Below, piece by piece: positions 8,024 through 18,024 of a DNA stretch of 64,000 nucleotides. This DNA comes from Kingella potus (lineage in GTDB: Bacteria; Pseudomonadota; Gammaproteobacteria; Burkholderiales; Neisseriaceae), in contig NZ_UGJJ01000001.1 of the NCBI RefSeq assembly GCF_900451175.1, positions 186,001-250,000 of the forward strand, written 5' to 3'. Within the stretch, counting starts at the first letter, position 1, and each line of letters opens with the position of its first letter. Position numbers and translations under genes: made by a program. A model generated the notes under the pieces. That model was not told the DNA's origin and ran no database searches. It was given only the letters and a program-made list of their open reading frames with translations.

Positions 8024-10420
8024 ATGAAACCCAATTTGTTCCGACCCACCGTCCTCGCCGCCCTGCTGGCCTCCGGCAGCGTCTTTGCCGACACCACCGC
8101 CGAAGCTGCCGAAGCCTCCGCCGCAGCCGCAGCCGAAGCCTCCGAAAGCGGCAGCCTGCAAACCGTACACGTTACCGCCGAACGCCAGGCCAAGCAGCAG
8201 CTCGGCGTGTCCGTCATCACCGGACAGGATTTGCAGCGCCCCCCCGTTGCCAACGACATTTCCGAAATCGTCAGCAAAATGCCGGGCGTAAATCTGAGTA
8301 CCAACTCCCCCGGCGGCGAACGCGGCAACAAACGCCAAATCGACATCCGCTCGATGGGTCCCGACAACACCCTGATTTTAATCGACGGCAAACCCGCCAA
8401 CTCGCGCAACTCCGAACGCTACGGCCGCAGCGGCGTGCGCAACACGCGCGGCGATTCCAACTGGGTACCGCCGGAAATGATTGAAAAAATCGAAGTTTTA
8501 CGCGGCCCGGCCGCCGCCCGCTACGGCTCGGGCGCGATGGGCGGCGTAGTCAACATCCGCACCAAAGGCGTAAGCCAAGAGCTGCACGGCAGCGTCGGCC
8601 TGTTTTACGACCAGCCCGACAGCGGCACACAGCAGGGCAACACCCGCCGCGCCAATTTCTCCTTGAGCGGCCCGATAGTCCAAGACAAACTGGGCTTCCG
8701 TCTCTACGGCAACCTGAACAAAACCAACCCCGACCAGTTCGACATCAACGACAGCGCCAAAGCCTCGAAAACCACGCTTTCGGCCGGGCGGGAGGGTCTG
8801 CGCAACCGCGACATCGCCGGCCGCCTGACATGGAACATCACGCCCGACCAACGCTTGATGTTCGATGCCGCCTACAGCCGCCAGGGCAATATCTACAACG
8901 GCGACACGCAAAACAGCAACGTACTCGTACCGGCCGTACAAAAAGTCGCGCCCATGCTGCTGGGCACGGAAACCGCCAAAGCTACGCCCTCTCGCACAAC
9001 GGCATTTGGGACTGGGGCGAAGTCGAAAGCCATATCGGATTTGACAAAACCGTCAACAGCCACCTGCCCGAAGGCCTGCTCGGCAGCACCGAAGGCGCAT
9101 ACAACAGCAGCACGGGCTTTGCCGACAGCATCCTGAAAAACTACCGCTTCGGCAGCAAAGCCGACCTGCCTTTCGGCCGCCACACCGTAACCCTCGGCGC
9201 AGAAGCCGGCCGCTCGGAGCTTGACGACTCCGTTTCCATGACCGCCGTGGCCAAAACCTACGGCCAAATCCCGTGGCTGGCCGCCAACGGCCGCAGCGGC
9301 AAAGCCTCGCAAAACAACTACGCGCTCTATGCCGAAGACAATATCGCACTAAACGACGGCCAAACCTACCTCACCCCCGGCCTGCGCTGGGACTACAACA
9401 CCGCCTTCGGCTCGGTGTTCTCACCCTCGTTCAACTTCTCGCACGCGGTAAACGCCAACTGGAAAATCAAAGGCGGCATCGCCCGCGCCTTCAAAGCGCC
9501 CAATCTCTACCAAACGCAGGAAAACTACCTGCTGATCAACGCCAGCAACGGCTGCCCCATCGACAGCCGCAACCATTGGAACAACCCCAATGCGCAAAAC
9601 GCCACCGGCGGCAGCGGCACGGCGGCCGACCCCTACCGCAACAGCCACGCCGGCGGCTTCGACTGGGGACGCGACTGCTACTTCCTCGGCAACAGCAGCA
9701 TCAAGCCCGAAACCAGCCTGAACAAAGAAATCGGCTTCGAGTTCAAAAAAGACGGCTACCTCGCCTCGCTCGCCTTCTTCCACAACAACTACAAAAACCG
9801 CATTGTTGACGAAGGCAGCTAGGTCGGCACCGTAAACGGCCCCGCCGGCGGCTACAACCGCGAAATCCGTGCCGACAACACCCCCCGGCGGCAACCCCGT
9901 CTACCGCAACTACACCACCACCCCCGTCTACCGCTGGGGCAACGGCGGCAGCGCGGTACTCGCAGGCTTGGAAGGCAACGTAACCCTGCCGCTGGTGCGC
10001 GACAAGCTCACTTGGTCGACCAACTTCACCTACATGAGCCGCAATAAAGACAAACGCCGCGACAACCCCGTATCCATCGTGCCCAAATACACAATCAACA
10101 GCACGCTGAACTGGCAGATTATCCCCCGCTGGGACTTCAACGCCACCTACACCTACTACGGCCGCCAGCAGACCCGCAGCAACCCCACCCGCTTTATGGA
10201 TGTCATCTACACCACCGGCCAGAGCGTCGTCAGCAAATACGGGTTGGGCAGCTACGGCATCTTCGGCTTCAACGTCGGCTACAATTGGAAAGACCGTGTC
10301 GATGTCCGGGCAGGCGTGAACAATCTGTTTGACAAAACCATCCTGCGCACCGCCGGCACCGCCCGCACCTACAACGAGCGTCGGCGCAGCTACTATATGG
10401 ATATGCGCTATTCGTTCTGA
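8024..10420 (+). pseudogene. Broken FepA-like TonB-dependent siderophore receptor
   Basis: The three pieces together make a complete outer-membrane receptor resembling the FepA/IroN/PfeA enterobactin class. They comprise a signal peptide (MKPNLFRPTVLAALLASGSVFA), an Ala/Glu-rich stretch, a TonB-box-like VHVTAE, a plug with RQIDIRSMGPDNTLILIDGKP and EKIEVLRGPAAARYGSGAMGG, a barrel, and a C-terminal aromatic YYMDMRYSF. Translation is interrupted three times. Near 8971-8977 (AAACCGCC) one base appears lost, moving frame 2 to frame 1. TAG at 9820-9822 is in frame. At the C6 run 9881-9886 one base is gained, returning to frame 2. Neighbouring genes encode matching transport parts. Unless these are sequencing errors, no full receptor is made. 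Confidence 0.9.
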
Positions 10421-10447
10421 GCCATCCGGCATATTTGCACGACAAAG

Positions 10448-10476
10448 AGGCCGTCTGAAAACTTTTCAGACGGCCT
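10448..10476 (+). terminator. DUS-pair hairpin after the receptor pseudogene
   Basis: AGGCCGTCTGAAAA and its complement TTTTCAGACGGCCT almost abut (10448-10476), giving a long stem with a minimal loop. It separates the receptor remnant from the nar operon. Confidence 0.7.
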
Positions 10477-10693
10477 CAATCCCACCCGCACCTACTCCCA
10501 AAGAACTATCCCGCCCTACCCCGAAAAGCAGCCTCCGCCCCTACTTCCGCCCTAGCCCCCCGCCCCTTTCGGCGCATTTTTTTTGCACGCTCTTTCCCTT
10601 ACTATTCCGCAGCATAACGGATACCGTGTTTCCAGACTCCTGAAAATACGGCCGGATACAAAACGCAATCCGCACCAACCAAGGAAATACACC

Positions 10694-13600
10694 ATGAGCC
10701 TCTTTTTAGACCGTTTGACCTTTTTCAAGCGCAAACGCGAACCCTTTTCCAACGGACACGGCGTAATGGTCGAAGAAGACCGCGCGTGGGAAAACGCCTA
10801 CCGCAGCCGCTGGGCGCACGACAAAGTCGCCCGCTCCACCCACGGCGTGAACTGCACCGGTTCGTGTTCGTGGAAGATTTATGTGAAAAACGGCATCATC
10901 ACTTGGGAAACCCAACAGACCGACTACCCGCGCACCCGCCCCGACCTGCCCAACCACGAGCCGCGCGGCTGCCCGCGCGGGGCTTCGTACAGCTGGTATG
11001 TCTATTCCGCCCAGCGCATCAAATACCCGATGATGCGCGGCGCACTGGCCGAATTGTGGCGCGAAACGCGCAAAACCAAAGACCCGATTGAAGCGTGGAA
11101 ATGGATTGTAGAAGACCCGGAGCGTTCCAAATCCTACAAATCACAGCGCGGCATGGGCGGCTTCGTGCGCTCCAACTGGGACGAAGCCTATGAAATGGTG
11201 GCCGCCGCCAACTGCTACACCATCAAAAAATACGGCCCCGACCGCATCATCGGCTTCTCGCCGATTCCCGCCATGTCGATGATCAGCTACGCCTCGGGCG
11301 CACGCTATCTGGGATTAATCGGCGGCGTGCCGCTGTCGTTTTACGACTGGTATTGCGATTTGCCGCCCGCCAGCCCGCAGACTTGGGGCGAGCAGACCGA
11401 CGTAGCCGAATCGGCCGACTGGTACAACTCCAACTACCTCTTGGTATGGGGTTCGAACATTCCGATGACCCGCACGCCCGACGCGCACTTTTATACCGAA
11501 GTGCGCTACAAAGGCACCAAAACCGTGGCCGTGTCGTCCGACTTCGGCGAAATGGCCAAGTTCAGCGACATCTGGCTTGCACCGCGCCAAGGTACGGATG
11601 CCGCGCTGGCGATGGCGATGGGGCATGTGATTCTCAAAGAATTCCATATCGACAATCCTTCGGATTATTTCCAAGACTACTGCCGCCGCCTCACCGACAT
11701 GCCGGTGCTGGTGCGCCTGCAGCGCGACGGCGAACACTACAAGCCGGAATACACCCTGCGCGCCTCGCAGCTCGACGGCAATTTCGGCGAAGAAAAAAAT
11801 CCCGACTGGAAAGTACTGGTATGGGACGAAACCTCCGACACGCTGGCCGTACCCAACGGCTCGATAGGCTTCCGCTGGGACGGCAGCAAGAAGTGGAATC
11901 TGGAAACCAAAGCGCAGGGCAAAGAAGACGTTAAAGCCGCAATGACGCTGAAAGACCGTGCCGACGACGTGGTGCGCGTGGGCTTCGACTACTTCGGCGG
12001 CGAATACGAAGCCGACAAGGTATACCGCAAAGTGCCTGTGAAACGTGTGAAGCTGGCCGACGGCAGCACCGCCCTGGCCGCCACCGTATTCGACCTGCTG
12101 GTTGCCCAATACGGCGTGGATCACGGCTTGGACGACGAAGCCGTTGCCAAAGACTATTCCGAAGACAAACCCTACACCCCGAAATGGCAGGAAAAACACA
12201 CAGGCGTGCCTGCCGAGCGTGTGATTCAGGTTGCCCGCGAGTTTGCCCAAAACGCGCACGACACCAAAGGCCGCTCGATGATTATCGTCGGCGCGGGTCT
12301 GAACCACTGGTACTACCTCGACATGAACTACCGCGGCCTGATCAACATGCTGATGATGTGCGGCACCATCGGCAAATCCGGCGGCGGCTGGTGCCACTAC
12401 GTCGGCCAGGAAAAACTGCGCCCGCAATCGGGTTGGGCACCGCTGACTTTCGCACTCGACTGGCACCGCCCCGCCCGCCAGATGGCCGGCACCTCCTTCT
12501 TCTACAACCACACCGGCCAATACCGCCACGAAACCGTGTCCGCCGACGAGCTTCTGTCGCCCGACGCTTCCGACGACATGCGCCGCCTGACCATGATCGA
12601 CTACAACGCCAAAGCCGAACGCATGGGCTGGACACCCTCCGCGCCGCAGCTGGAAACCAACCCGCTGGACGTAACCGACGCGGCCGAAAAAGCGGGGATG
12701 AATCCGGTGGAATACACCGTGAAATCCCTGAAAGAAGGCAGCCTGAACATGTCGTGCGACGATCCGGAAAACCCGAAAAACTGGCCGCGCAACATGTTTA
12801 TCTGGCGCTCCAACATTCTGGGGTCGTCCGGCAAAGGCCACGAGTATTTCCTCAAATACCTGCTGGGCACGCAAAACGGCCTGATGAGCGACGAAGACGA
12901 CTGCCTGAAACCTTCCGAAGTCAAACAACGCCCCGGCGTGGAAGGCAAGCTGGATTTGTTTACCCTGCTCGACTTCCGCATGAACACCACCTGCCTGTAT
13001 GCCGACTTGATTTTCCCCACCGCCACCTGGTACGAGAAAAACGACCTCAACACTTCGGACATGCACCCCTTCATCCACCCCTTTACCGAAGCCGTGCAGC
13101 CCTTGTGGCAGAGCCGTTCCGACTGGGAAATCTACAAAGGCCTGGCCAAAAAATTCAGCGAACTGGCCAAAGACTATCTGGGCGTGCGCAAAGACATCGT
13201 GCTTACCCCGCTGATGCACGACAGCCCGCAGGAACTCGGCCAGCCCTTTGACCCGAAAGACTGGAAACTGGGCGAATGCGAGCCGGTTCCCGGCAAAACC
13301 ATGCCGATGATGACCGTGGTCGAACGCGACTACGGCGCGGTGTACGAAAAATACACCTCCATCGGCCCGCTGTTGGAAAAAGTGAACAACAACGGCAAAG
13401 GCATGGCCTGGGACACCAAGCACGAAGTCGATTACCTGCGCAAACTCAACGGCGTACAGAGCGAAGGCGCGGGCAAAGGCCAGCCGAAAATCGACACCGC
13501 CATCGACGCGGCCGAGATGATTCTGACCCTCGCCCCCGAAACCAACGGCCATGTTTCCAAAAAAGCCTGGCAGGCCTTGGGCAACATCACCGGCCGCGAC

Positions 13601-14404
13601 CACACCCACCTGATCAACGCCAGCGAGCATACCCATATCGCCTTCCGCGACATCGTCGCCCAGCCGCGCAAAATCGTTACCTCGCCGATCTGGTCGGGCG
13701 TGGAAAGCGAAACCGTGTGCTACACCGCCGGCTACACCAACGTGCACGAGCTGATTCCGTGGCGCACCCTCTCCGGCCGCCAGCAGTTTTACCAAGACCA
13801 CAAATGGATGCGCGACTTTGGCGCGGCCTTCTGCGCCTACCGCCCCGCCGTGGACACCAAAACCACCAAAAAACTGCTCGGCATGCGCCCCAACGGCAAC
13901 CCCGAAATCACGCTCAACTTCCTCACCCCGCACCAGAAATGGGGCATCCACAGCACCTATTCGGAAAACCTGCGCATGCTCACGCTCTCGCGCGGCGGCC
14001 CGCACGTGTGGGTATCCGAGATTGACGCGAAAAAAGCCGGCCTTGCGGACAACGACTGGGTGGAAGTGTTCAACACCAACGGCGCGATCGCCTGCCGCGT
14101 GATTGTGAGCCAGCGCATCCCCGAAACCATGATCCTGATGTACCACGCACAGGAAAAACTGGTGCACACCCCCGCAGCGGAAACCACCAAAAAACGCGGC
14201 GGCATCCACAACTCCGTAACCAAGGCGGTGCTGAACCCCACGCATATGATCGGCGGCTACGCCCAGCTTGCGTACAGCTTCAACTACTACGGTACCGTCG
14301 GTTCCAACCGCGACGAGTGGGTGATCGTGCGCAAGATGCGCGACATCGACTGGATGGACGAGCCGGCCGCCGAGGGCGAGAAAGTCGAGCTGCACAGCCT
14401 GTAA
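10694..14404 (+). CDS. narG: Respiratory nitrate reductase alpha subunit
   Basis: The 1236-residue molybdenum-bis-MGD catalytic subunit reduces nitrate to nitrite on the cytoplasmic face of the NarGHI complex. The N-terminal 4Fe-4S ligands are visible as H50, C54, C58 and C93 (HGVNCTGSCSWK ... RGCPRG), and YCDLPPASPQTWGEQTD carries the expected Asp molybdenum ligand. The length is close to E. coli NarG (1247). The frame is open upstream to 10583, but ATG 10694 is preceded by AAGGAAA and gives the usual MSLFLDRL start. No narK transporter or narXL regulator lies next to it, and I found no clear FNR site upstream by eye. The GC-rich minus strand is also open for long stretches; that is a shadow. 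Confidence 0.97.
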   Translation: MSLFLDRLTFFKRKREPFSNGHGVMVEEDRAWENAYRSRWAHDKVARSTHGVNCTGSCSWKIYVKNGIITWETQQTDYPRTRPDLPNHEPRGCPRGASYSWYVYSAQRIKYPMMRGALAELWRETRKTKDPIEAWKWIVEDPERSKSYKSQRGMGGFVRSNWDEAYEMVAAANCYTIKKYGPDRIIGFSPIPAMSMISYASGARYLGLIGGVPLSFYDWYCDLPPASPQTWGEQTDVAESADWYNSNYLLVWGSNIPMTRTPDAHFYTEVRYKGTKTVAVSSDFGEMAKFSDIWLAPRQGTDAALAMAMGHVILKEFHIDNPSDYFQDYCRRLTDMPVLVRLQRDGEHYKPEYTLRASQLDGNFGEEKNPDWKVLVWDETSDTLAVPNGSIGFRWDGSKKWNLETKAQGKEDVKAAMTLKDRADDVVRVGFDYFGGEYEADKVYRKVPVKRVKLADGSTALAATVFDLLVAQYGVDHGLDDEAVAKDYSEDKPYTPKWQEKHTGVPAERVIQVAREFAQNAHDTKGRSMIIVGAGLNHWYYLDMNYRGLINMLMMCGTIGKSGGGWCHYVGQEKLRPQSGWAPLTFALDWHRPARQMAGTSFFYNHTGQYRHETVSADELLSPDASDDMRRLTMIDYNAKAERMGWTPSAPQLETNPLDVTDAAEKAGMNPVEYTVKSLKEGSLNMSCDDPENPKNWPRNMFIWRSNILGSSGKGHEYFLKYLLGTQNGLMSDEDDCLKPSEVKQRPGVEGKLDLFTLLDFRMNTTCLYADLIFPTATWYEKNDLNTSDMHPFIHPFTEAVQPLWQSRSDWEIYKGLAKKFSELAKDYLGVRKDIVLTPLMHDSPQELGQPFDPKDWKLGECEPVPGKTMPMMTVVERDYGAVYEKYTSIGPLLEKVNNNGKGMAWDTKHEVDYLRKLNGVQSEGAGKGQPKIDTAIDAAEMILTLAPETNGHVSKKAWQALGNITGRDHTHLINASEHTHIAFRDIVAQPRKIVTSPIWSGVESETVCYTAGYTNVHELIPWRTLSGRQQFYQDHKWMRDFGAAFCAYRPAVDTKTTKKLLGMRPNGNPEITLNFLTPHQKWGIHSTYSENLRMLTLSRGGPHVWVSEIDAKKAGLADNDWVEVFNTNGAIACRVIVSQRIPETMILMYHAQEKLVHTPAAETTKKRGGIHNSVTKAVLNPTHMIGGYAQLAYSFNYYGTVGSNRDEWVIVRKMRDIDWMDEPAAEGEKVELHSL

Positions 14405-14421
14405 GCGTTTTCAGACGGCCT

Positions 14422-14463
14422 TTCAGGCTGCCCAAATAAAGCAGCCTGAAAAAGCAGCCTGAA
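14422..14463 (+). terminator. Hairpin built from Kingella-type uptake-sequence cores
   Basis: TTCAGGCTGC (14422-14431) and GCAGCCTGAA (14441-14450) form a perfect 10-bp stem, and a second GCAGCCTGAA follows at 14454-14463. GCAGCCTGAA is the core of the Kingella kingae uptake sequence AGGCAGCCTGAA, not the AGGCCGTCTGAA that dominates elsewhere. An inverted AG-DUS sits just upstream at 14409-14420. The hairpin lies between narG and the cupin gene and may partly terminate transcription. Confidence 0.6.
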
Positions 14464-14499
14464 AAACAGACAGCGACAAAGGAAGCGAAAGGAAACGCA

Positions 14500-14853
14500 A
14501 TGCCAAGCCCGCAAATCATCCGTTTTGCCGACCATCTGCACGAAGGCAGCCGCGAAGCCGTGCGCACCGTGCTGCACCGCGACCGCCACGACAACATGGT
14601 GCTGTGGCAGATTCCGCCCGGAGCCTGCCTGCCCGCCCACAGCCACCCGCACGGCACAGACATCTGGATTGTGCTGCAAGGAGAGGCCGAGCTGGACGAC
14701 GGCGCAAACGGCAAGCGCACCATCCGTGCGGGCGAAAGCGTGGTTGTCGCGCCGCAGCAGATTCACGGCGCACGCAACAGGGCGGATGCCGCGCAAGACT
14801 GCATCCTCGTTTCCGTCATCAGCCCCCGCGCAGGCTTCGAAGCCGCACCGTAA
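14500..14853 (+). CDS. Small cupin-domain protein encoded between narG and narH
   Basis: A 117-residue single-domain cupin. Motif 1 is clear (PPGACLPAHSHPHGTDIW, then VLQGEAEL), offering the usual His metal ligands, with Asp in place of the common Glu. Motif 2 is weaker (VVAPQQIHGARN). A ribosome site AAAGGAAA precedes the ATG. There is no signal peptide. The gene is placed between narG and narH, a position not occupied in classical nar operons, and is flanked on both sides by uptake-sequence hairpins. This suggests later insertion. A role in nitrate or nitrite metabolism is only suggested by position. Confidence 0.8.
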   Translation: MPSPQIIRFADHLHEGSREAVRTVLHRDRHDNMVLWQIPPGACLPAHSHPHGTDIWIVLQGEAELDDGANGKRTIRAGESVVVAPQQIHGARNRADAAQDCILVSVISPRAGFEAAP

Positions 14854-14868
14854 AACCAACAAACCCTG

Positions 14869-14908
14869 TTTTCAGACGGCCTCGAAGCCATCTGGGGCCG
14901 TCTGAAAA
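14869..14908. terminator. Outward-facing DUS pair between the cupin gene and narH
   Basis: TTTTCAGACGGCC (14869-14881) and GGCCGTCTGAAAA (14896-14908) form a 13-bp stem. The right copy has GG instead of AG at its first bases. It could attenuate transcription inside the nar operon. Confidence 0.5.
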
Positions 14909-14937
14909 AACAGAACACAAAACACAAGGAACTCCCT

Positions 14938-16509
14938 ATGAAAATCAGAGCGCAAGTCGGCATGGTGCTGAACCTCGACAAATGTATCGGCTGCCACACC
15001 TGCTCCGTTACCTGCAAAAACGTTTGGACCAGCCGCGACGGCGTGGAATACGCCTGGTTCAACAACGTGGAAACCAAGCCCGGCATCGGCTTCCCGAAAA
15101 ACTGGGAAGACCAGGAAAAATGGCAGGGCGGCTGGGTGCGCAAGCCCAACGGCAAGCTCGTACCCAAACAGGGCGGCCGTCTGAAAATCCTGTCCAACAT
15201 TTTCTCCAACCCCAACCTGCCGCAGATCGACGACTACTACGAGCCGTTTACCTACGACTACGAGCATCTGCAAAACGCGCCGAAAATGAAAACCCCGCCC
15301 ACCGCGCGGCCGATTTCGGTGCTGACCGGCAAAAAAATGGACAAAGTCGAATGGGGCCCCAACTGGGAAGACGATTTGGCCGGCGAATTTGAAAAACGCG
15401 CCAAAGACACCCTGTTTGAAGGCATCCAAAAAGAAATGATGGGCGCGTTTGAGCAGACCTTTATGATGTACCTGCCGCGCCTGTGCGAACACTGCCTCAA
15501 CCCCACCTGCGTCGCCTCCTGCCCCTCCGGCAGCATCTACAAGCGCGAAGACGACGGCATCGTGTTAATCGACCAAGACAAATGCCGGGGCTGGCGTATG
15601 TGCATTTCAGGCTGCCCCTACAAAAAAATCTACTACAACTGGGTGAGCGGCAAAGCCGAAAAATGCATTTTCTGCTATCCGCGCATCGAAGCGGGCGAGC
15701 CGACCGTCTGCTCCGAAACCTGCGTCGGCCGCATCCGCTATCTGGGCGTGCTGCTGTATGACGCAGACCGCATCGAAGAAGCCGCCGGCGTGGAAGACCC
15801 GCAGGATCTGTACGAAGCCCAACTCGGTATCTTCCTCAACCCGCACGACCCCGAAATCGAACGCGAAGCCTTAAAACAAGGCATCAGCCAAAGCTGGATA
15901 GACGCGGCGAAAAAATCGCCGGTATACAAAATGGCGATGGACTGGAAAATCGCCTTCCCGCTGCACCCCGAATACCGCACCCTGCCCATGGTGTGGTACA
16001 TCCCGCCGCTCTCGCCCATCCAGTCTGCCATCGAAAACGGCTTTGTCGGCGAAAACGGCATCATCCCCAGCGTGGACGAAATGCGCATCCCGCTGCGCTA
16101 TCTGGCCAACCTCTTAACCGCCGGCAAAGTCGAACCGATCAAAGAAGCCCTGGAACGCATGATTGCCATGCGCCGCTTCAAGCGCGGCCAAGTGGTACAC
16201 GGCGAAACGCTGGAACAAAGCCTGGACGGCACCGGCCTCACCCCCGCCATGGTCGAAGACATGTACCAGATTCTCGCCATCGCCAACTACGAAGACCGCT
16301 TCGTGATTCCGACTTCACATAAAGAAATGGTGGAAAACAGCTTTGAAGACAAAGCCAGCTGCGGCTTCAGCTTCGGCAACGGCTGCTCGGGCGACAACGG
16401 CGACGGCCTGACCCAGGAAAACCTGTTCGGCAAACGCAAAGGCACGCCGATTATCTTCTTCGACCGCCGCAAAGACATCGAGAAAAACAAAGAAGAAGGA
16501 GTGCACTGA
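14938..16509 (+). CDS. narH: Respiratory nitrate reductase beta (iron-sulfur) subunit
   Basis: This 523-residue subunit carries electrons from NarI haem to NarG. Four cysteine groups are visible: C16, C19, C22 and C26 in CIGCHTCSVTCKN, then CEHCLNPTCVASCP, CRGWRMCISGCP and CIFCYP with CSETCVG. The Trp in CRGWRMC is the known mark of the 3Fe-4S cluster. AAGGA precedes ATG 14938. The stop overlaps the narJ start (TGATG), indicating translational coupling. DUS-derived residues GGRLK occur in frame near residue 81. Confidence 0.97.
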   Translation: MKIRAQVGMVLNLDKCIGCHTCSVTCKNVWTSRDGVEYAWFNNVETKPGIGFPKNWEDQEKWQGGWVRKPNGKLVPKQGGRLKILSNIFSNPNLPQIDDYYEPFTYDYEHLQNAPKMKTPPTARPISVLTGKKMDKVEWGPNWEDDLAGEFEKRAKDTLFEGIQKEMMGAFEQTFMMYLPRLCEHCLNPTCVASCPSGSIYKREDDGIVLIDQDKCRGWRMCISGCPYKKIYYNWVSGKAEKCIFCYPRIEAGEPTVCSETCVGRIRYLGVLLYDADRIEEAAGVEDPQDLYEAQLGIFLNPHDPEIEREALKQGISQSWIDAAKKSPVYKMAMDWKIAFPLHPEYRTLPMVWYIPPLSPIQSAIENGFVGENGIIPSVDEMRIPLRYLANLLTAGKVEPIKEALERMIAMRRFKRGQVVHGETLEQSLDGTGLTPAMVEDMYQILAIANYEDRFVIPTSHKEMVENSFEDKASCGFSFGNGCSGDNGDGLTQENLFGKRKGTPIIFFDRRKDIEKNKEEGVH

Positions 16510-17162
16510 TGGCCGCCAATCCAATGGTTTACAAATGGCTCTCGGCGCTGATGTGCTACCCCGAAGCCGACCTTATCGAAGCCCTGCCCGAGTTTCAGAC
16601 GGCCTTAAACGAATGGCCGGAGCTCTCGGCGCACAAAGCCGGTTTGCAGGCGCTGCTCGACCATCTCGGCAGCCGCAGCCTGCGCGAATTGCAGGAAGAC
16701 TACGTACTCGTATTCGACCGCACCCGCCAGCACGCGCTCTACATCTTCGAACACGTTTACGGCGAAGACCGCGACCGGGGCAGCGCGATGGTGGATCTGC
16801 TCGAAGAATACCGCCGCCACGGCTTCGAGCTGGGCGACGAAGAGCTGCCCGACTACCTGCCCGCGCTGTTGGAGTTTTTTGCCCACATTCCCGCCGAAGA
16901 AGCGGAAAAGCTGCTTGGCGACGCGGTACACGTCATCAACCACATCGGCAAAAACCTCACAACCTACGGCTCGCCCTATGCCGCGCTGCTGCAAGCCGCC
17001 GTTGCCCTCAGCCCCGTTGCCCCGCAGCCGCTGACCGAGCCGCCGGTGCGCGACATGGACGAAGCGATGGAAACCTTCGGCCCCGACGTGCAAGGGCTCG
17101 AGCCGCTGCTCAAGCCCAGTGTCCAAACCGTACAGTTCTACCCGAACGGCCGTCCGGCCTAA
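16509..17162 (+). CDS. narJ: Nitrate reductase assembly chaperone
   Basis: A 217-residue soluble chaperone that inserts the molybdenum cofactor into apo-NarG before the complex docks on NarI. The NarJ core is recognisable in DYVLVFDRTRQHALYIFEHV, GSAMVDLLEEYRRHGF and the acidic ELPDYLPALLEFF. Its ATG shares one base with the narH stop. Part of an in-frame DUS encodes EFQTAL near residue 31. It is followed by narI after 22 bases, with a DUS lying over part of the gap. Confidence 0.93.
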   Translation: MAANPMVYKWLSALMCYPEADLIEALPEFQTALNEWPELSAHKAGLQALLDHLGSRSLRELQEDYVLVFDRTRQHALYIFEHVYGEDRDRGSAMVDLLEEYRRHGFELGDEELPDYLPALLEFFAHIPAEEAEKLLGDAVHVINHIGKNLTTYGSPYAALLQAAVALSPVAPQPLTEPPVRDMDEAMETFGPDVQGLEPLLKPSVQTVQFYPNGRPA

Positions 17163-17184
17163 GGCCGTCTGAAAAGGAAAAATC

Positions 17185-17889
17185 ATGAACGAACTCAACA
17201 CATTCCACCAGTTTTTCTTCGGTATCTACCCCTATATCTGCCTGGCCGTGTTCCTATTGGGCAGCCTGATGCGTTTCGACCGCGAGCAGTACACCTGGAA
17301 AAGCGATTCCAGCGAAATGCTCTACCGGGGCGAGCTGCGCCTGGGCAGCGTCCTGTTCCACGTCGGCGTGCTGGCCGTCTTCTTCGGCCACCTGTTCGGC
17401 CTGCTGACACCCTTGTGGTTTTGGGATGCCATCGGCGTAAGCCACAGCGCGAAACAGGTTGTCGCCATGACCGCAGGCGGCATCTTCGGCACCACCGCCC
17501 TGGTCGGCCTCGTCATCCTCATCATCCGCCGCTTCAAAGTCGACCGCATCAGCATCAACAGCACTTGGCGCGACAAACTCGTTTTGATTTGGATACTGCT
17601 CACCCTGCTGCTCGGCCTCTCCACCATCTTCGTCAGCATGGGGCATCTCGACGGCCACGAAATGGTGCTGCTGATGCAGTGGGCGCAGCACATCGTAACC
17701 TTCCGGGGCGGTGCGGCAGCCTACATCGCAGATGCCAACTTCCTGTTCAAACTGCACATTTTTATGGGTATGACCTTCTTCCTCATCTTCCCCTTCACCC
17801 GCATGGTGCACGTGTGGAGCGGCTTCGCCAGCGCGTTCTACCTCATCCGCCCGTGGCAGCTTGTCCGCCGCCGCAACGGCACACAATAA
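17185..17889 (+). CDS. narI: Respiratory nitrate reductase gamma (cytochrome b) subunit
   Basis: A 234-residue membrane protein with about five hydrophobic helices that oxidises quinol and anchors NarGH. Candidate haem ligands lie in LFHVGVLAVFFGHLFG and in the later FKLHIFMGM and RMVHVWSG helices. The N-terminus FHQFFFGIYPYICLAVF is typical. The start is set by AAGGAAA 8 bases before ATG. It is the last gene of the nar operon. Confidence 0.95.
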   Translation: MNELNTFHQFFFGIYPYICLAVFLLGSLMRFDREQYTWKSDSSEMLYRGELRLGSVLFHVGVLAVFFGHLFGLLTPLWFWDAIGVSHSAKQVVAMTAGGIFGTTALVGLVILIIRRFKVDRISINSTWRDKLVLIWILLTLLLGLSTIFVSMGHLDGHEMVLLMQWAQHIVTFRGGAAAYIADANFLFKLHIFMGMTFFLIFPFTRMVHVWSGFASAFYLIRPWQLVRRRNGTQ

Positions 17890-18024
17890 GCCGGGGGAAA
17901 CACAGGCCGTCTGAAAACACCGTTTCGGCATAGACAAAACCGTCCGCCGCGCAATCCCCCTTTCGGACTAGTCCGCAGGTACGGTTTTCAGACGGCCGGC
18001 CAAACCCGAGAATCGCGCCCGCAA

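Noticed and set aside
9869..10420. A separate 183-codon gene at the end of the receptor
   Set aside because: The sequence continues the FepA-like barrel to its C-terminal aromatic residue; the ATG is incidental and no ribosome site precedes it.
10421..10693. FNR or NarP site upstream of narG
   Set aside because: I searched by eye for TTGAT-N4-ATCAA and for paired TACYNMT-like heptamers and found no convincing match; a matrix scan would be needed.
11315..14395. A 1026-codon open frame on the minus strand opposite narG
   Set aside because: It mirrors the third-position GC bias of narG, encodes a low-complexity His/Val/Phe-rich product, and lies wholly antisense to a well-supported gene. Similar shadows opposite the OPT, aceE, lpdA and ppsA genes were also discarded.
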